A stretch of DNA of 21,554 nt from SHLJ01 sp041618535 (GTDB lineage: Bacteria; Bacteroidota; Bacteroidia; Flavobacteriales; Flavobacteriaceae): NCBI GenBank assembly GCA_041618535.1, contig JBFKFP010000032.1:1-21554 (forward strand). The letters are read 5' to 3'. This document shows positions 6,502-13,577 of this stretch, piece after piece. How positions within the stretch are numbered: the stretch's first letter is position 1; every line of letters begins with the position of its first letter. The notes below the pieces were generated by a model, which saw only the letters and a program-made list of their open reading frames with translations, was not told the DNA's origin and did not search any database. The position numbers and the translations under genes are program-made.

Positions 6502-7158
6502 TTAAGATTTTTTAGCCTTAATCGAGATCTGCATCTCAATTCCATCATTGATGAACTTGTCACCCAGATTGTCAAAGAAGGACTTAGATCCATATTGAAC
6601 GTCCCATTTTGAACGATCTATAGTAAATGTCTCACTTGTAAGTGTAACTTCATCTCCTTCGCTGCTCATGCTAACAGGAAATGTGATATTGTTTTTCTTA
6701 TCCTTCATTGTAAGGTTTCCTGAGAGCATCATTTGTCCTTCACTCTCTTCAAATCCAGTTACTTCAAACACCGCATTTGGGAATTTTTCGACATCGAAGA
6801 AGTCAGCACTTTTCAGGTGACCAACGAGGTCTCCATTTCCTTTGCTGTCTGCTGGCATGTCAAGATTGACTATGGAATTCATGTCAATCAGGAAGGTGCC
6901 GCTTTCAATCTTCCCGTTGTTGACGCTCATAGTTCCACTTTCAAGGGCGATGGTCCCGTTGTGCGTTCCTGTTGGTTTGAAGCCTTTCCAGCTGATCACA
7001 GATGCTTCGGTATCGGCAGTGTATTTTTCCGCTGTTGCCTTGGCTTCCGCAGTTTCAACGGCTTCTGTGGTTTCCGCTTCTTCAGCTTTATTCTTGCATC
7101 CAATAACAGCCACAGATATTGCGAATACCATAAATAGTTTCAAAAGGTCTCCTTTCAT
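6502..7158 (-). CDS. YceI-family lipoprotein
   Basis: 218 residues. Lipoprotein signal with lipobox VIGC (lipidated C21), then an Ala/Glu/Thr-rich linker (residues 22-45), then a YceI beta-barrel (lipocalin-like fold with a hydrophobic tunnel, thought to bind isoprenoid-type or amide ligands). Family marks: DTEASVISWKGFKPTGTHNGT, FLIDMNSIVNLDM, HLKSADFFDVEKFPNAVFEVT, GNLTMKDKKNNITFPV and a WDVQYGS segment near the C terminus. The lipid anchor should hold it on the inner leaflet of the outer membrane or on the inner membrane. It has its own promoter, divergent from grpE, and its own terminator. The ligand is unknown. Two more YceI genes lie at 17529-18669, but those carry cleavable signal peptides instead of a lipobox. 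Confidence 0.93.
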   Translation of the reverse strand: MKGDLLKLFMVFAISVAVIGCKNKAEEAETTEAVETAEAKATAEKYTADTEASVISWKGFKPTGTHNGTIALESGTMSVNNGKIESGTFLIDMNSIVNLDMPADSKGNGDLVGHLKSADFFDVEKFPNAVFEVTGFEESEGQMMLSGNLTMKDKKNNITFPVSMSSEGDEVTLTSETFTIDRSKWDVQYGSKSFFDNLGDKFINDGIEMQISIKAKKS

Positions 7159-7184
7159 AGTTCTTGTGTTTTAATGTTTGCCGC

Positions 7185-7192
7185 CAAAATTA
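7185..7192 (-). promoter_or_regulatory. Promoter -7 box of the YceI lipoprotein gene
   Basis: TAATTTTG on the minus strand, a perfect TAnnTTTG, 26 bases upstream of the ATG at 7158. No TTG is seen at the -33 distance. Confidence 0.6.
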
Positions 7193-7245
7193 AACAATGG
7201 TAGCTGATTTAATGTTAAAAAAACTCCAAAAAAAATGATGACATT

Positions 7246-7277
7246 TTGACATTTTGATCAGAATGGCAGTACTTTTG
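7246..7277 (+). promoter_or_regulatory. Promoter of grpE-dnaJ
   Basis: TTG (7246-7248), a 21-base spacer, then TACTTTTG (7270-7277): a full match to the flavobacterial consensus TTG-N17-23-TAnnTTTG. The leader to the ATG at 7323 would be about 40 bases. The -33 lies inside a tandem GACATTTT repeat (7240-7255). No CIRCE element (TTAGCACTC inverted repeat) is present, so HrcA control is not indicated. Confidence 0.7.
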
Positions 7278-7322
7278 CCGTTTCCGTGTAAAACGAATCA
7301 AAATCAATTTGAGACTATAGAA

Positions 7323-7877
7323 ATGGCAAAGAAAACCAAGGAAAAGCATACCGTTGAAGATTTGGAAGATATAAATGACCAGGAGACTGTTTCCGAAGAA
7401 AAAGAGCAGCCTTTAAAAGAGGAGGTTTCAGAACTGGATAAGGTCAAGACAGATCTGGAAGCTGAAAGAGATAAATTCCTGAGGCTTTTTGCTGAGTTTG
7501 AAAATTATAAAAAACGAACAAACAAAGAGCGGATAGAATTGTTCAAAACAGCAAGTCAGGATGTAATGACAGCCTTATTGCCCGTTTTGGACGATTTTGA
7601 CCGTGCTTACATTGAAATATCCAAATCCGGTGAAAAGGAATTGCTTAAAGGCGTGGAATTGATCCGTAATAAGCTTAAGGACACCCTAAAGTCAAAAGGT
7701 TTGGATTTGATCGAGGTGGAGGTAGGTGATCTTTTCAATCCTGATAATCACGAGGCAGTTACGCAAATTCCAGCACCTTCCGACGATCTTAAAGGCAAGA
7801 TCATTGATGTGATTGAGAAAGGATATAGTCTTGGAGAAAAGGTAATTCGATACCCGAAAGTGGTGATCGGACAGTAA
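7323..7877 (+). CDS. grpE: Nucleotide exchange factor GrpE
   Basis: 184 residues. GrpE releases ADP from DnaK and so resets the Hsp70 cycle in the cytoplasm. Visible: an acidic, Lys/Glu-rich N-terminal tail, a long coiled-coil helix (about residues 35-90, with the family segment RLFAEFENYKKRTNKE), the LLPVLDDFDRA turn, and the C-terminal beta domain with FNPDNHEAVTQ and KVIRYPKVVIG. The frame opens at 7254, but the predicted promoter (7246-7277) overlaps that upstream part and the family N terminus MAKKTKEK begins at 7323, so 7323 is chosen. dnaJ follows 9 bases downstream in the same transcript. dnaK is not in the window, which is common in Bacteroidota. Confidence 0.97.
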   Translation: MAKKTKEKHTVEDLEDINDQETVSEEKEQPLKEEVSELDKVKTDLEAERDKFLRLFAEFENYKKRTNKERIELFKTASQDVMTALLPVLDDFDRAYIEISKSGEKELLKGVELIRNKLKDTLKSKGLDLIEVEVGDLFNPDNHEAVTQIPAPSDDLKGKIIDVIEKGYSLGEKVIRYPKVVIGQ

Positions 7878-7886
7878 AATTAGGAT

Positions 7887-8999
7887 ATGGCACAACAGGA
7901 TTACTACGAAATTTTAGGCGTTGACAAGAGTGCTTCGGCTGCAGAGATCAAAAAAGCATATCGAAAGATGGCTTTGAAATATCATCCCGATAAGAATCCG
8001 GATGACAAGAATGCGGAAGAAATGTTCAAGAAAGCTGCTGAGGCCTATGAAGTACTTAGTGATCCCGACAAAAGAGCTCGCTATGACCAGTTTGGTCATT
8101 CCGCGTTTGAAGGAGCCGGTGGTTTTGGAGGTGGTGGGATGAACATGGATGATATTTTCAGCCAGTTCGGTGATATCTTCGGAAGTGCATTTGGTGGTGG
8201 GTTCTCAGGCTTTGGTGGTGGCAGGCAACGCGTGATCAAGGGCAGTAACCTGAGAATTAAAGTAAAACTCTCTCTAGAGGAGGTTGCTGATGGAGTTGAA
8301 AAACGTGTAAAAGTTAAGCGAAAGGTCCAGGCACCGGGAACAACCTACAGGACCTGCAACACCTGCCATGGTACGGGTCAGATGACACGCGTTACCAATA
8401 CGATTTTGGGCCGGATGCAAACCTCAACTACATGCAGTAGTTGTGGCGGGGCAGGGCAGACCATTGATAAAAAACCATCTGAGGCCGATTCTCAGGGTAT
8501 GATCACCAAGGAAGAAACTGTATCTATAAAAATTCCTGCCGGCGTGGTAGATGGAATGCAGTTAAAGGTGACCGGGAAGGGCAACGAGGCTCCAGGCCAC
8601 GGAATTAGCGGTGACCTGCTTGTCGTGATCACAGAAATTCCTCATAAAACCTTGCAGCGGGAGGGTGACAATCTTCACTACGACCTTTATGTCAGCATGC
8701 CTGATGCCATTTTGGGTGCGTCCAAGGAAATCGATACGGTGACCGGAAAAGTCAGGATCAAAGTTGAACCGGGGGTTCAATCGGGAAAGATCCTGCGATT
8801 GAGGGGAAAAGGGATTCCCAGCCTGAATGGATATGGCCGTGGAGACCTTCTTGTGCATGTCAATGTATGGACACCAAAAACCCTGAATAAGGACCAGCGT
8901 GCCTTTTTTGAATCTATGCGTGAAGACGAACATTTTGAACCCAAACCAGCAGTGGGAGAGAAGTCCTTTTTTGAAAAGGTAAAAGACATGTTTTCCTGA
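7887..8999 (+). CDS. dnaJ: Chaperone DnaJ (Hsp40) with reduced zinc domain
   Basis: 370 residues. It delivers unfolded clients to DnaK and stimulates its ATPase. Domains in order: J domain (residues 4-70) with the HPD motif H33-P34-D35; Gly/Phe region (about 75-113); beta-sandwich client-binding domain I; zinc domain; domain II; dimerisation C terminus. The zinc domain is unusual. Only two Cys motifs remain, C157-x-x-C160-x-G-x-G and C183-x-x-C186-x-G-x-G, where E. coli DnaJ has four. A spacer between them carries NTILGRMQT, and the region where the fourth motif would sit reads KKPSEADSQGMITKEE without cysteine. From the flanking sequence the retained pair corresponds to motifs 2 and 3 (zinc site II). 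I believe this form is shared by other flavobacteria. Co-transcribed with grpE. Confidence 0.96.
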   Translation: MAQQDYYEILGVDKSASAAEIKKAYRKMALKYHPDKNPDDKNAEEMFKKAAEAYEVLSDPDKRARYDQFGHSAFEGAGGFGGGGMNMDDIFSQFGDIFGSAFGGGFSGFGGGRQRVIKGSNLRIKVKLSLEEVADGVEKRVKVKRKVQAPGTTYRTCNTCHGTGQMTRVTNTILGRMQTSTTCSSCGGAGQTIDKKPSEADSQGMITKEETVSIKIPAGVVDGMQLKVTGKGNEAPGHGISGDLLVVITEIPHKTLQREGDNLHYDLYVSMPDAILGASKEIDTVTGKVRIKVEPGVQSGKILRLRGKGIPSLNGYGRGDLLVHVNVWTPKTLNKDQRAFFESMREDEHFEPKPAVGEKSFFEKVKDMFS

Positions 9000-9094
9000 T
9001 CTGTCAAGGGATTGAATGTCTTTACATTACAGTTATAGCCTGCGTTTCATTCAAAAGAAATTTCAGAATTTAATATCGTTTAATGAAAAAAAGG

Positions 9095-9102
9095 TATATT
9101 TG
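9095..9102 (+). promoter_or_regulatory. Promoter -7 box of the putative small RNA
   Basis: TATATTTG, a perfect TAnnTTTG, located mid-intergenic. No TTG is seen 17-23 bases upstream. Transcription would start around 9106-9109, directly at a 10-bp stem-loop. Confidence 0.5.
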
Positions 9103-9106
9103 CTTA

Positions 9107-9192
9107 TCACTAATGTGTGTTAGTGGTAATTTTTCTTTTTCATAGCAATTTTTCCCATCCTTAAACCTTTTTAAGGGTGGGTTTTGTTTTTT
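9107..9192 (+). ncRNA. Putative small RNA (about 85 nt) or leader with terminator
   Basis: An independent transcription unit with no gene in it. After the -7 box at 9095-9102 comes a stem-loop TTATCACTAA (9104-9113) / TTAGTGGTAA (9120-9129), 10 pairs with one wobble and loop TGTGTG. Then follows a pyrimidine-rich single strand (9130-9153) and a terminator hairpin ending about 9192. A 10-codon open frame (ATG at 9113, TAG at 9143-9145; MCVSGNFSFS) lies across the first hairpin, so a leader peptide is an alternative reading. A second candidate promoter downstream (9215-9243) serves the ABC operon, which argues for a free-standing RNA over an attenuator. It could belong to a known flavobacterial RNA motif such as Flavo-1; I cannot test that here. 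Confidence 0.45.
9154..9192 (+). terminator. Strong intrinsic terminator of the putative small RNA
   Basis: Twelve-pair stem CCCATCCTTAAA (9154-9165) / TTTAAGGGTGGG (9170-9181) with one wobble, loop CCTT, then TTTTGTTTTTT (9182-9192). Confidence 0.9.
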
Positions 9193-9214
9193 ATGCAATT
9201 CAGTTAAAAAGACG

Positions 9215-9243
9215 TTGAATTGATGTAACATTTAATATCTTTA
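9215..9243 (+). promoter_or_regulatory. Candidate promoter of the ABC-MscS-regulator operon
   Basis: TTG (9215-9217), an 18-base spacer, then TATCTTTA (9236-9243), matching TTG-N17-23-TAnnTTTG except for the last base. It leaves a leader of about 30 bases before the ATG at 9276. Confidence 0.45.
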
Positions 9244-9275
9244 CCCGACTGTATTTCTGAATAAATCTCGAAACC

Positions 9276-10208
9276 ATGCACGACCTCTTAGCAACCGAAT
9301 CGGTTTCTAAAAATTTTGGTGATTTTACTGCTTTAAATAAGGTTTCCATCAGCGTTCCCAAGGGAAGCATTTTTGGATTGCTCGGGCCTAATGGTGCGGG
9401 TAAAACGACTCTCATTAGGATTATTAATCAAATTTCCATGCCAGACGAGGGCAGGGTCACCCTTGATGGTGAACCCCTGGCCCCTCATCATATACAACAA
9501 ATCGGTTATCTCCCCGAGGAACGCGGCTTGTATAAGTCGATGAAAGTAGGGGAACAGGCTATTTACCTTGCCCAGTTAAAAGGACTTTCAAAGGCTGAAG
9601 CGAGGAAACGATTGAAATACTGGTTCGAAAAACTGGAGATAGGTGATTGGTGGAACAAAAAAATCCAGGAACTGTCCAAGGGGATGGCCCAGAAGATACA
9701 GTTTGTGGTTACAGTGCTGCATCAACCTAAATTGCTCATCTTCGATGAGCCGTTCTCTGGTTTCGACCCTATTAACGCCAATTTGATCAAAGATGAAATC
9801 CTTAAATTGAGGGATGAGGGTGCGACCGTTATTTTTTCTACCCACAGGATGGAGTCTGTAGAGGAGTTGTGCGATAAAATAGCGCTTATCGACCGGTCGA
9901 AAAAGATCCTTGAAGGCAGCCTGCTGGACATAAAAAGACAGTTCAAAACGAATACCTTCGAGGTGGGGTTGGTCACGAAAGATGAAAATGAACTTACCAG
10001 CCTTATAAAAGAACGTTTTGTATTTGAGCGGGCCAATTTTAAGTCCCTGAACGATGACCTCAAACTGAAAATAAAGCTGTCGGATGGCGAATCGCCAAAT
10101 GACCTTTTAAGTTTTCTTACCACCCATGCGGAGGTCAATCATTTCAACGAGTTGGTGCCTACCGCTAATGAAATATTTATTAGAACCGTAAAAAATAACG
10201 TAGTATGA
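9276..10208 (+). CDS. ABC transporter ATP-binding protein (NatA-like, ABC-2 exporter)
   Basis: 310 residues. Walker A GPNGAGKTT (37-45), Q-loop region after GYLPEERGLYKSMK, signature LSKGMAQK (133-140), Walker B LLIFDEP with D157-E158, D-loop SGFD, and switch His190 (STH). The C-terminal 90 residues form the extension common in ATPases paired with ABC-2 permeases. The LPEERGLY wording and the permease next door resemble the NatAB sodium-efflux type, but the substrate (ion, lipid or drug) cannot be decided. First gene of a four-gene operon; its stop overlaps the permease start by 4 bases (ATGA), so translation is coupled. Confidence 0.95.
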   Translation: MHDLLATESVSKNFGDFTALNKVSISVPKGSIFGLLGPNGAGKTTLIRIINQISMPDEGRVTLDGEPLAPHHIQQIGYLPEERGLYKSMKVGEQAIYLAQLKGLSKAEARKRLKYWFEKLEIGDWWNKKIQELSKGMAQKIQFVVTVLHQPKLLIFDEPFSGFDPINANLIKDEILKLRDEGATVIFSTHRMESVEELCDKIALIDRSKKILEGSLLDIKRQFKTNTFEVGLVTKDENELTSLIKERFVFERANFKSLNDDLKLKIKLSDGESPNDLLSFLTTHAEVNHFNELVPTANEIFIRTVKNNVV

Positions 10209-11518
10209 ATCATTTAGGTCTGGTAATTAAGCGTGAGTACCTTACAAAGGTTCGAAACCGGGCCTTTATAGTCATGACCATTCTTAGTCCGCTCATCATC
10301 ATCGCCCTGTTCGCAGTGGTGGCCTATCTGTCACAGCTGAATAGCAGTAAGGAAAGGACAATTGCGGTATTGGACGAAACGGGCCTTGTTAAAGAGGTTT
10401 TGGAAGACAACAAAACACTAAAATATACCTTCCTCGATGACATGTCGTTAGAGGAGGCCAAGGAAAAGGTTAAAGAGAACGAAAACTACGGTTTGTTGTA
10501 CATCTCTGATCATGATTCTATTTCAGAGATAGCCAAGCACATCCGGTTTTACTCTGAAGATACCCCTTCGCTAACTTTGATCTCTGGCATCGAGAACAAG
10601 CTGGAAAGAAAACTGACCGATCTGAGGCTTCAGCAACAGGGGGTCGATATTGAAAAACTTCGATCATCACAGACAAAGATAGATATCGGACAGGAGAGTT
10701 TTCTTGGAGAAAAAACCTCAAAGATCGATAACGTTTTAAGACTGGCATTCGGAGGATTTGCCGGATACCTCCTTTTTATGTTTATAATTATTTACGGCAA
10801 TATGATAATGAGAAGCGTGATTGAGGAGAAAACCAGCAGAATTATAGAGGTAATAATCTCATCTGTGAAACCCATACAGCTGCTGATGGGAAAAATAATC
10901 GGAACCTCCTTGGCGGGAATAACCCAGTTTGTTATCTGGGTCATTCTTGGCGGGGTTTTTATGACGATTATGGCGGCCATTTTCAATGTTGATGTGATCG
11001 GCATGCAACAGGGACAAGAAGAACTTATGCAGCAGGCTATGGCGGCCCCTGAGAGTGGATTTAATGCCCAATCACTCATCAACAGCGTTTATCGTCTTCC
11101 GCTCACCAACCTGGTGGTCGCATTCGTTCTATTCTTTATCGGCGGATATCTTCTTTACAGTTCGTTGTATGCAGCCATCGGTGCTGCGGTTGATAATGAA
11201 ACCGACACACAGCAATTCTTAATGCCAATTTTGATTCCTCTTATTCTGGCGGTTTATGTTGGTGCTTTTACCGTGATTGAAGATCCCCATGGCACCGTGT
11301 CAACGGTTTTCTCCTTTATTCCTTTTACATCCCCGGTTGTTATGCTTATGAGGATTCCCTTCGGAGTTCCGATTTGGCAACAATTGATATCTTTATTATT
11401 ATTGATCGCTACCTTCCTGTTCACAGTCTGGTTCGCTGCTAAGATTTACCGGGTCGGCATTCTGATGTACGGGAAGAAAGCCAGTTACAAAGAGCTTATC
11501 AAATGGTTAAAATATTAA
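10205..11518 (+). CDS. ABC-2 type transporter permease (NatB-like)
   Basis: 437 residues. One N-terminal transmembrane helix (about 20-42), a large extracytoplasmic domain (about 45-175), then a cluster of five or six helices (from about 178 to 425). The block MRSVIEEKTSRIIEVIISSVKPIQLLMGKIIGTSLAG is the conserved ABC-2 coupling region that contacts the ATPase. This single-helix, periplasmic domain, helix-bundle order is typical of NatB-type permeases. An insert rich in Gln and Met (GMQQGQEELMQQAMAAPESG) lies in one extracytoplasmic loop. It functions with the ATPase encoded just upstream; the MscS gene starts 3 bases after its stop. The exported substrate is unknown. Confidence 0.92.
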   Translation: MNHLGLVIKREYLTKVRNRAFIVMTILSPLIIIALFAVVAYLSQLNSSKERTIAVLDETGLVKEVLEDNKTLKYTFLDDMSLEEAKEKVKENENYGLLYISDHDSISEIAKHIRFYSEDTPSLTLISGIENKLERKLTDLRLQQQGVDIEKLRSSQTKIDIGQESFLGEKTSKIDNVLRLAFGGFAGYLLFMFIIIYGNMIMRSVIEEKTSRIIEVIISSVKPIQLLMGKIIGTSLAGITQFVIWVILGGVFMTIMAAIFNVDVIGMQQGQEELMQQAMAAPESGFNAQSLINSVYRLPLTNLVVAFVLFFIGGYLLYSSLYAAIGAAVDNETDTQQFLMPILIPLILAVYVGAFTVIEDPHGTVSTVFSFIPFTSPVVMLMRIPFGVPIWQQLISLLLLIATFLFTVWFAAKIYRVGILMYGKKASYKELIKWLKY

Positions 11519-11521
11519 AGG

Positions 11522-12370
11522 ATGGAAAAGATTAAATCCTTTTTTGGCGATATGGGAGATTTCCTTGATCAGTCCATGCATATCGGTAAGGGTATAGAGG
11601 TGAGTTTCCTCGACCTTTTGATCCTTATAGTCGTCCTTTCTATCGCGAGTTTTCTTTTAAGGATTATTCGCCGGCTTATGACAAGGCGAATGCCTGCAGA
11701 AGACCGGAAAAAATTCAAAGTGGTTTTTGCATATGGAAAATGGTTCATCTATGTGATCATCTTCCTGCTCACCTTGCATTCCGTAGGTGTAAATGTAACT
11801 GGGGTATTTGCTGCCTCGGCGGCCCTTTTGATCGGTATCGGGCTGGCGCTGCAAACACTGTTTCAGGATATAATTTCGGGAATATTCATCCTGGTAGACC
11901 AGACTGTTCATGTGGGGGATATCATTCAAATTGAAGGTAAAGTCGGGCGGGTGGAAGAGATAAAACTCAGGACAACCCGGGCCGTTACCATCGATAATAA
12001 GGTGTTGGTTATCCCTAATCACCTTTATCTGACGAATAGTCTGTACAACTGGACGCAGAACGGCGCGATTACCCGTGAGAATATGACTGTTGGTGTTGCC
12101 TACGGATCTGACGTTGAACTGGTAAAGAAATTATTGCTCCAGGTTGCCAAAGATCACCCCAAAGTTTTAGATGACCCTCCTCCCTTGGTTCTGTTTACTG
12201 ACTTCGGGGACAGTGCACTTCTATTCAAGCTCGTCTTCACCATGTCAGACAGCTTCCAGGCGGCCATTCCGCAGAGCGAAATGAGATTTGAGATCGACCG
12301 GCTGTTCAGGGAGAACAATATTACAATCCCATTCCCGCAGCGGGATGTTCATTTATTCACAAAACAGTAG
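11522..12370 (+). CDS. MscS-family mechanosensitive ion channel
   Basis: 282 residues, the size of the minimal MscS channel. Three predicted transmembrane helices: about 22-46 (LLILIVVLSIASFLL), about 70-90 (WFIYVIIFLLTLHSVGV), and the pore-lining TM3 region about 95-128 (VFAASAALLIGIGLALQTLFQDIISGIFIL), followed by the beta domain starting VDQTVHVGDIIQIEGKVGRVEEI. The NHLYLTNSLYNWTQN segment and the C-terminal IPFPQRDVHL are typical. The channel opens under membrane tension to release solutes at hypo-osmotic shock. It sits in an operon with an ABC exporter and a response regulator (3 and 6 bases to its neighbours), which suggests an envelope or osmotic stress context. Confidence 0.94.
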   Translation: MEKIKSFFGDMGDFLDQSMHIGKGIEVSFLDLLILIVVLSIASFLLRIIRRLMTRRMPAEDRKKFKVVFAYGKWFIYVIIFLLTLHSVGVNVTGVFAASAALLIGIGLALQTLFQDIISGIFILVDQTVHVGDIIQIEGKVGRVEEIKLRTTRAVTIDNKVLVIPNHLYLTNSLYNWTQNGAITRENMTVGVAYGSDVELVKKLLLQVAKDHPKVLDDPPPLVLFTDFGDSALLFKLVFTMSDSFQAAIPQSEMRFEIDRLFRENNITIPFPQRDVHLFTKQ

Positions 12371-12376
12371 AAAAGA

Positions 12377-13543
12377 ATGCCTAAAATATTAATAATAGAG
12401 GATGAAGCAGCAATAAGGCGCGTATTGACGAAGATCCTATCGGAGGAAAACAATACTTATGAAGTAGATGAAGCCGAAGATGGCCTGGAAGGCCTCGAAA
12501 AGATCAAGAAGGAGGATTATGGTTTGATCCTTTGTGATATAAAAATGCCTAAAATGGACGGCGTGGAAGTGCTGGAAGCTGTAAAAATCATAAAGCCTGA
12601 GATTCCCGTTGTGATGATATCTGGCCATGGCGATCTCGATACGGCTGTTAACACCATGAGACTGGGCGCATTTGATTATATATCGAAGCCGCCAGACCTT
12701 AACCGTTTGCTGAATACGGTCCGGAACGCCCTGGACAGGAAGGAACTGGTCCTGGAAAATAAAAGACTGAAAAAGAAGGTCAGCAAGAATTACGAGATGA
12801 TTGGTGAGAGCAATGGCATTATCAAGATCAAGGAAATGATCGATAAAGTGGCTCCAACCGATGCTAGGGTTCTTATCACCGGGCCAAACGGAACAGGCAA
12901 GGAGATCGTTGCTCACTGGTTACATCAAAAAAGCGACCGCTCTGATGGCCCCATGATAGAAGTGAACTGTGCTGCAATTCCCAGTGAATTGATTGAAAGT
13001 GAATTATTTGGTCATGTTAAAGGTGCCTTCACCAGTGCAAATAAAGACCGTGCGGGAAAATTTGAAGCTGCTAACGGCGGAACCATTTTCCTGGATGAAG
13101 TTGGTGATATGAGTTTATCGGCCCAGGCCAAGGTTCTCAGGGCACTACAGGAGAGTAGAATACAGAGGGTTGGAAGCGACAAGGACATCAAGGTGGATGT
13201 GAGGGTTATAGCAGCTACGAATAAGGATCTGCAAAAGGAGATAAGCCAGGGAAAATTCAGGGAGGACTTGTATCACCGATTGGCTGTTATCCTGATTGAA
13301 GTCCCGGCATTGAATGACAGGAGGGATGACATTCCTATTCTCATCGAGTATTTCGCACAAAAGATAGCAGATGAGCAGGGCAGCTCAAGAAAGAGTTTTT
13401 CAAAGAAGGCGATCAAAATGTTACAGGAATATGACTGGACAGGAAATATTCGGGAATTGAGAAATGTCATTGAGCGACTTATTATTCTCGGGAATGAAGA
13501 AGTAAATGAAGAAGACGTCAGGCAATTCGCTTCAAAATCATAA
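12377..13543 (+). CDS. Sigma-54-dependent response regulator (NtrC type) lacking a C-terminal HTH
   Basis: 388 residues. Receiver domain (1-120) with acidic pocket E8-D9, phosphoacceptor D54 (CDIKMPKMDG), and K104 (SKPPD). A linker helix leads to the sigma-54 AAA+ domain (about 140-388): Walker A GPNGTGK with K175, L1 loop GAFTSA (216-221), Walker B TIFLDE (D240-E241), VRVIAATN sensor, FREDLYHRL arginine-finger region, and WTGNIRELRN. The protein stops at FASKS directly after the AAA+ lid, so the usual Fis-type DNA-binding helix-turn-helix is absent, and the L1 motif is GAFTSA instead of GAFTGA. It would be expected to act from solution, or not to bind DNA at all. No histidine kinase is adjacent. 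Last gene of the operon, followed by a terminator. I recall close homologues in flavobacteria that end at the same point, so this is unlikely to be damage. Confidence 0.92.
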   Translation: MPKILIIEDEAAIRRVLTKILSEENNTYEVDEAEDGLEGLEKIKKEDYGLILCDIKMPKMDGVEVLEAVKIIKPEIPVVMISGHGDLDTAVNTMRLGAFDYISKPPDLNRLLNTVRNALDRKELVLENKRLKKKVSKNYEMIGESNGIIKIKEMIDKVAPTDARVLITGPNGTGKEIVAHWLHQKSDRSDGPMIEVNCAAIPSELIESELFGHVKGAFTSANKDRAGKFEAANGGTIFLDEVGDMSLSAQAKVLRALQESRIQRVGSDKDIKVDVRVIAATNKDLQKEISQGKFREDLYHRLAVILIEVPALNDRRDDIPILIEYFAQKIADEQGSSRKSFSKKAIKMLQEYDWTGNIRELRNVIERLIILGNEEVNEEDVRQFASKS

Positions 13544-13577
13544 AAAAAACCCGGCCATCAAGCCGGGTTGAATTTTT
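13542..13577. terminator. Bidirectional intrinsic terminator
   Basis: Perfect stem AACCCGGC (13548-13555) / GCCGGGTT (13562-13569), loop CATCAA. It is preceded by a run of A (13542-13549) and followed by GAATTTTT, so it can stop the regulator operon on the plus strand and the coiled-coil protein gene on the minus strand. Confidence 0.88.

Noticed and set aside
6733..7174. Open frames of 134 and 110 residues on the plus strand
   Set aside because: Antisense shadows of the YceI lipoprotein gene; composition is that of a reversed gene.
7254..7322. Upstream start at 7254 for grpE
   Set aside because: The extra 23 residues overlap the predicted promoter (7246-7277) and do not resemble GrpE; MAKKTKEK at 7323 does.
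7201..7322. CIRCE/HrcA operator upstream of grpE
   Set aside because: No TTAGCACTC-N9-GAGTGCTAA or close variant is present.
9104..9275. Small RNA region as a classical riboswitch or attenuator of the ABC operon
   Set aside because: No alternative pairing between the first hairpin and the terminator arms is visible, no known aptamer pattern is recognised, and a separate promoter candidate lies after the terminator. Not fully excluded.
9588..10138. Open frames of 85 and 138 residues on the minus strand
   Set aside because: Antisense to the ABC ATPase, whose Walker and signature motifs are intact.
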